Source: Alphaproteobacteria bacterium
Lineage (GTDB): Bacteria; Pseudomonadota; Alphaproteobacteria; Elsterales; Elsteraceae
Direction of reading: 5' to 3'
Assembly (NCBI GenBank): GCA_013297545.1
Contig: JAAFHH010000015.1
Location: 1-15,711, forward strand
DNA: 15,711 nt
Part shown: positions 14,827-15,711 of the stretch, in pieces
How positions within the stretch are numbered: the first letter of the stretch is position 1
How the letters are laid out: each line of letters opens with the position of its first letter
Notes under the pieces: generated by a model
The model's input: the letters and a program-made list of their open reading frames with translations, nothing else
What the model was told of the DNA's origin: nothing
The model's database searches: none
Position numbers and translations under genes: made by a program

Positions 14827-15309
14827 ATGATCCACTACACTCTTCGCTGCGGCAACGGGCACAGCTTCGACAGCTGGTTCCGCAACAGTGACGCGTTCGA
14901 CCAGCTGGCCGCCGCGCGCGAAGTGCTCTGCCCGCACTGCGCCGACCACCGGGTGGAGCGCGGCATCATGGCGCCCAACGTCGTCAGCAGCCGCAACCGC
15001 GCGGTCGCCCCTGTTGAGGGTGAGGCCGCACCAGCACCCGCAGAACCGACAGCGCCGTCCGAAACCCCGGCAGCGACTGAGCCAACCCCCGCCCAGATGC
15101 GCCAGATGCTGCGCGAGATGCGCCGCATGGTCGAACAAACCCACACCTACGTCGGCCCCGCCTTCGCCGAAGAAGCGCGCAAGATCCACAACGGCGAGGT
15201 GGAACATCAACCGATCTATGGCGAAGCAACGCCGGCGGAAGCCGAAGCGCTCGCCGAAGATGGGATTTCGGTGGCACGGATGCCATGGGTGCCGATCAAC
15301 GACGCGTGA
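14827..15309 (+). CDS. DUF1178 family protein
   Basis: This 160-residue protein begins MIHYTLRCGNGHSFDSWF and matches the DUF1178 family, common in Alpha- and Betaproteobacteria and of unknown function. C8, H12, C35 and C38 (CGNGH and CPHC) look like a small zinc ribbon, after which comes IMAPNVVSSRN. A Pro/Ala/Glu-rich linker (about 58-88) leads to a conserved helical end with MLREMRRMVEQTHTYVGPAFAEEARKIH (101-128) and MPWVPIN. The ATG at 14827 gives the family's usual start; no Shine-Dalgarno is visible. It lies 31 bases after grxC, with the grxC hairpin between. From memory, a carbon-nitrogen hydrolase gene often sits between these two genes in related bacteria; it is absent here. Confidence 0.9.
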   Translation: MIHYTLRCGNGHSFDSWFRNSDAFDQLAAAREVLCPHCADHRVERGIMAPNVVSSRNRAVAPVEGEAAPAPAEPTAPSETPAATEPTPAQMRQMLREMRRMVEQTHTYVGPAFAEEARKIHNGEVEHQPIYGEATPAEAEALAEDGISVARMPWVPINDA

Positions 15310-15315
15310 GCAGTG

Positions 15316-15654
15316 TTACCGGTTGAGAGCCGGTTCTTTTGCGATATCACCGAAATTCGTGATGACCACTTCGGTATCATGAAACCGCGCCGTGATCTCT
15401 AGCGTGCCGCCCATCGCTTCAATGTATCCGCGCAGACTGCTGACATACATGTCTGTCCGGCGCTCCATCTTGGCGACGGCGGGTTGGCCAACACCTAACG
15501 CCGCCGCTAAATCATCTTGGGATTTTTCGCGCGCGCGGCGGAGTTCATGCAGTGCGAGCTCCTGGAGTGCCACTTTGGTCGCCGCGGTATTGCGCGCCTG
15601 GCGTTCGGGGCTCACGGACTCCCGCAACGTACTGAATGGACGATGGCCAGTCAT
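15316..15654 (-). CDS. XRE-family (HigA-type) antitoxin of a type II toxin-antitoxin pair
   Basis: This 112-residue protein has a Cro/cI helix-turn-helix at about 44-66 (KSQDDLAAALGVGQPAVAKMERR), preceded by a helical arm and followed by MYVSSLRGYIEAMGGTLEITARF, a pattern frequent in antitoxins paired with RelE/HigB-type toxins. The antitoxin would bind both the toxin and its own operator. The ATG at 15654 has a strong AAAGGAGG (complement of 15665-15672) ten bases upstream, inside the toxin gene, and overlaps the toxin stop (ATGA on the minus strand). The toxin-first order is typical of higBA. It is convergent with the DUF1178 gene with 6 bases between stops. The family is secure; toxin pairing rests on the partial neighbour. 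Confidence 0.9.
   Translation of the reverse strand: MTGHRPFSTLRESVSPERQARNTAATKVALQELALHELRRAREKSQDDLAAALGVGQPAVAKMERRTDMYVSSLRGYIEAMGGTLEITARFHDTEVVITNFGDIAKEPALNR
15318..15340 (+). terminator. Candidate intrinsic terminator after the DUF1178 gene
   Basis: ACCGG (15318-15322) pairs with CCGGT (15330-15334), extendable by a T-G wobble to six pairs with a TGAGA loop, and is followed by TCTTTT (15335-15340). It begins 8 bases after the DUF1178 stop and would end the comF-grxC-DUF1178 transcript. The stem is short, and the element lies inside the 3' end of the convergent antitoxin gene. Confidence 0.45.
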
Positions 15655-15711
15655 GGAATCAGACCCTCCTTTCGGATTTCATCAAGATAGGTGTCATAGA
15701 GCGTATCGGCG
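15651..15711 (-). CDS. Toxin C-terminus, RelE/HigB-type (cut by window edge)
   Basis: Reading leftward from the window edge, one frame encodes ADTLYDTYLDEIRKEGLIP then stops (TGA, 15653-15651). The ending resembles the C-terminus of HigB/RelE-like toxins, which are ribosome-dependent mRNA nucleases. The stop overlaps the start of the XRE antitoxin, the usual coupling in such pairs. Most of the gene, including all catalytic residues, and the operon promoter are outside the window. Confidence 0.65.
   Translation of the reverse strand, partial: ADTLYDTYLDEIRKEGLIP

Overview
The window is a tightly packed, GC-rich bacterial chromosomal segment of about 15.7 kb, with almost no intergenic DNA and no rRNA, tRNA, CRISPR array or insertion sequence that I can see. 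Gene content points to an alphaproteobacterium. The protein at 8597-11161 looks like the TIGR02302/DUF4175 family, which I know as alphaproteobacterial. The blocks purD<>xseA, thioredoxin-fold<>argH-lptM-lysA-DUF4175 and comF-grxC-DUF1178 are arrangements I associate with that class. I cannot place it to order without a search; Rhodospirillales-like is a guess.

Layout. (1) 1-3680, minus strand: purD, then a class-V aminotransferase (PucG/glyoxylate aminotransferase type), then a mandelate-racemase-type enolase that runs off the left edge. (2) 3721-5226, plus: xseA, divergent from purD. (3) 5231-5800, minus: a Tat-exported thioredoxin-fold protein, convergent with xseA. (4) 5799-11161, plus: argH, a 46-residue lipoprotein (LptM type), lysA, and a very large low-complexity membrane protein; 11207-11860: a Tat-exported intradiol dioxygenase. 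(5) 11873-13666, minus: an Atm1-type ABC exporter. (6) 13665-15309, plus: comF, grxC and a DUF1178 protein. (7) 15316-15711, minus: an XRE antitoxin and the last 19 codons of its toxin partner.

How the genes fit together. Most are housekeeping: purine synthesis (purD), DNA repair (xseA), arginine and lysine/diaminopimelate synthesis (argH, lysA), outer-membrane LPS assembly (lptM), Fe-S/glutathione export (Atm1 type) and thiol redox (grxC, thioredoxin-fold protein). The aminotransferase/enolase pair, the dioxygenase and the toxin-antitoxin pair look like accessory insertions.

The most unusual signals are architectural. Two divergent gene pairs start on the same CATG, so their start codons overlap head to head. 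All three convergent junctions have gaps of 4 to 12 bases and carry inverted repeats that include or abut stop codons. A very stable hairpin holds the grxC stop codon in its loop. I did not find a clearly new multi-gene system.
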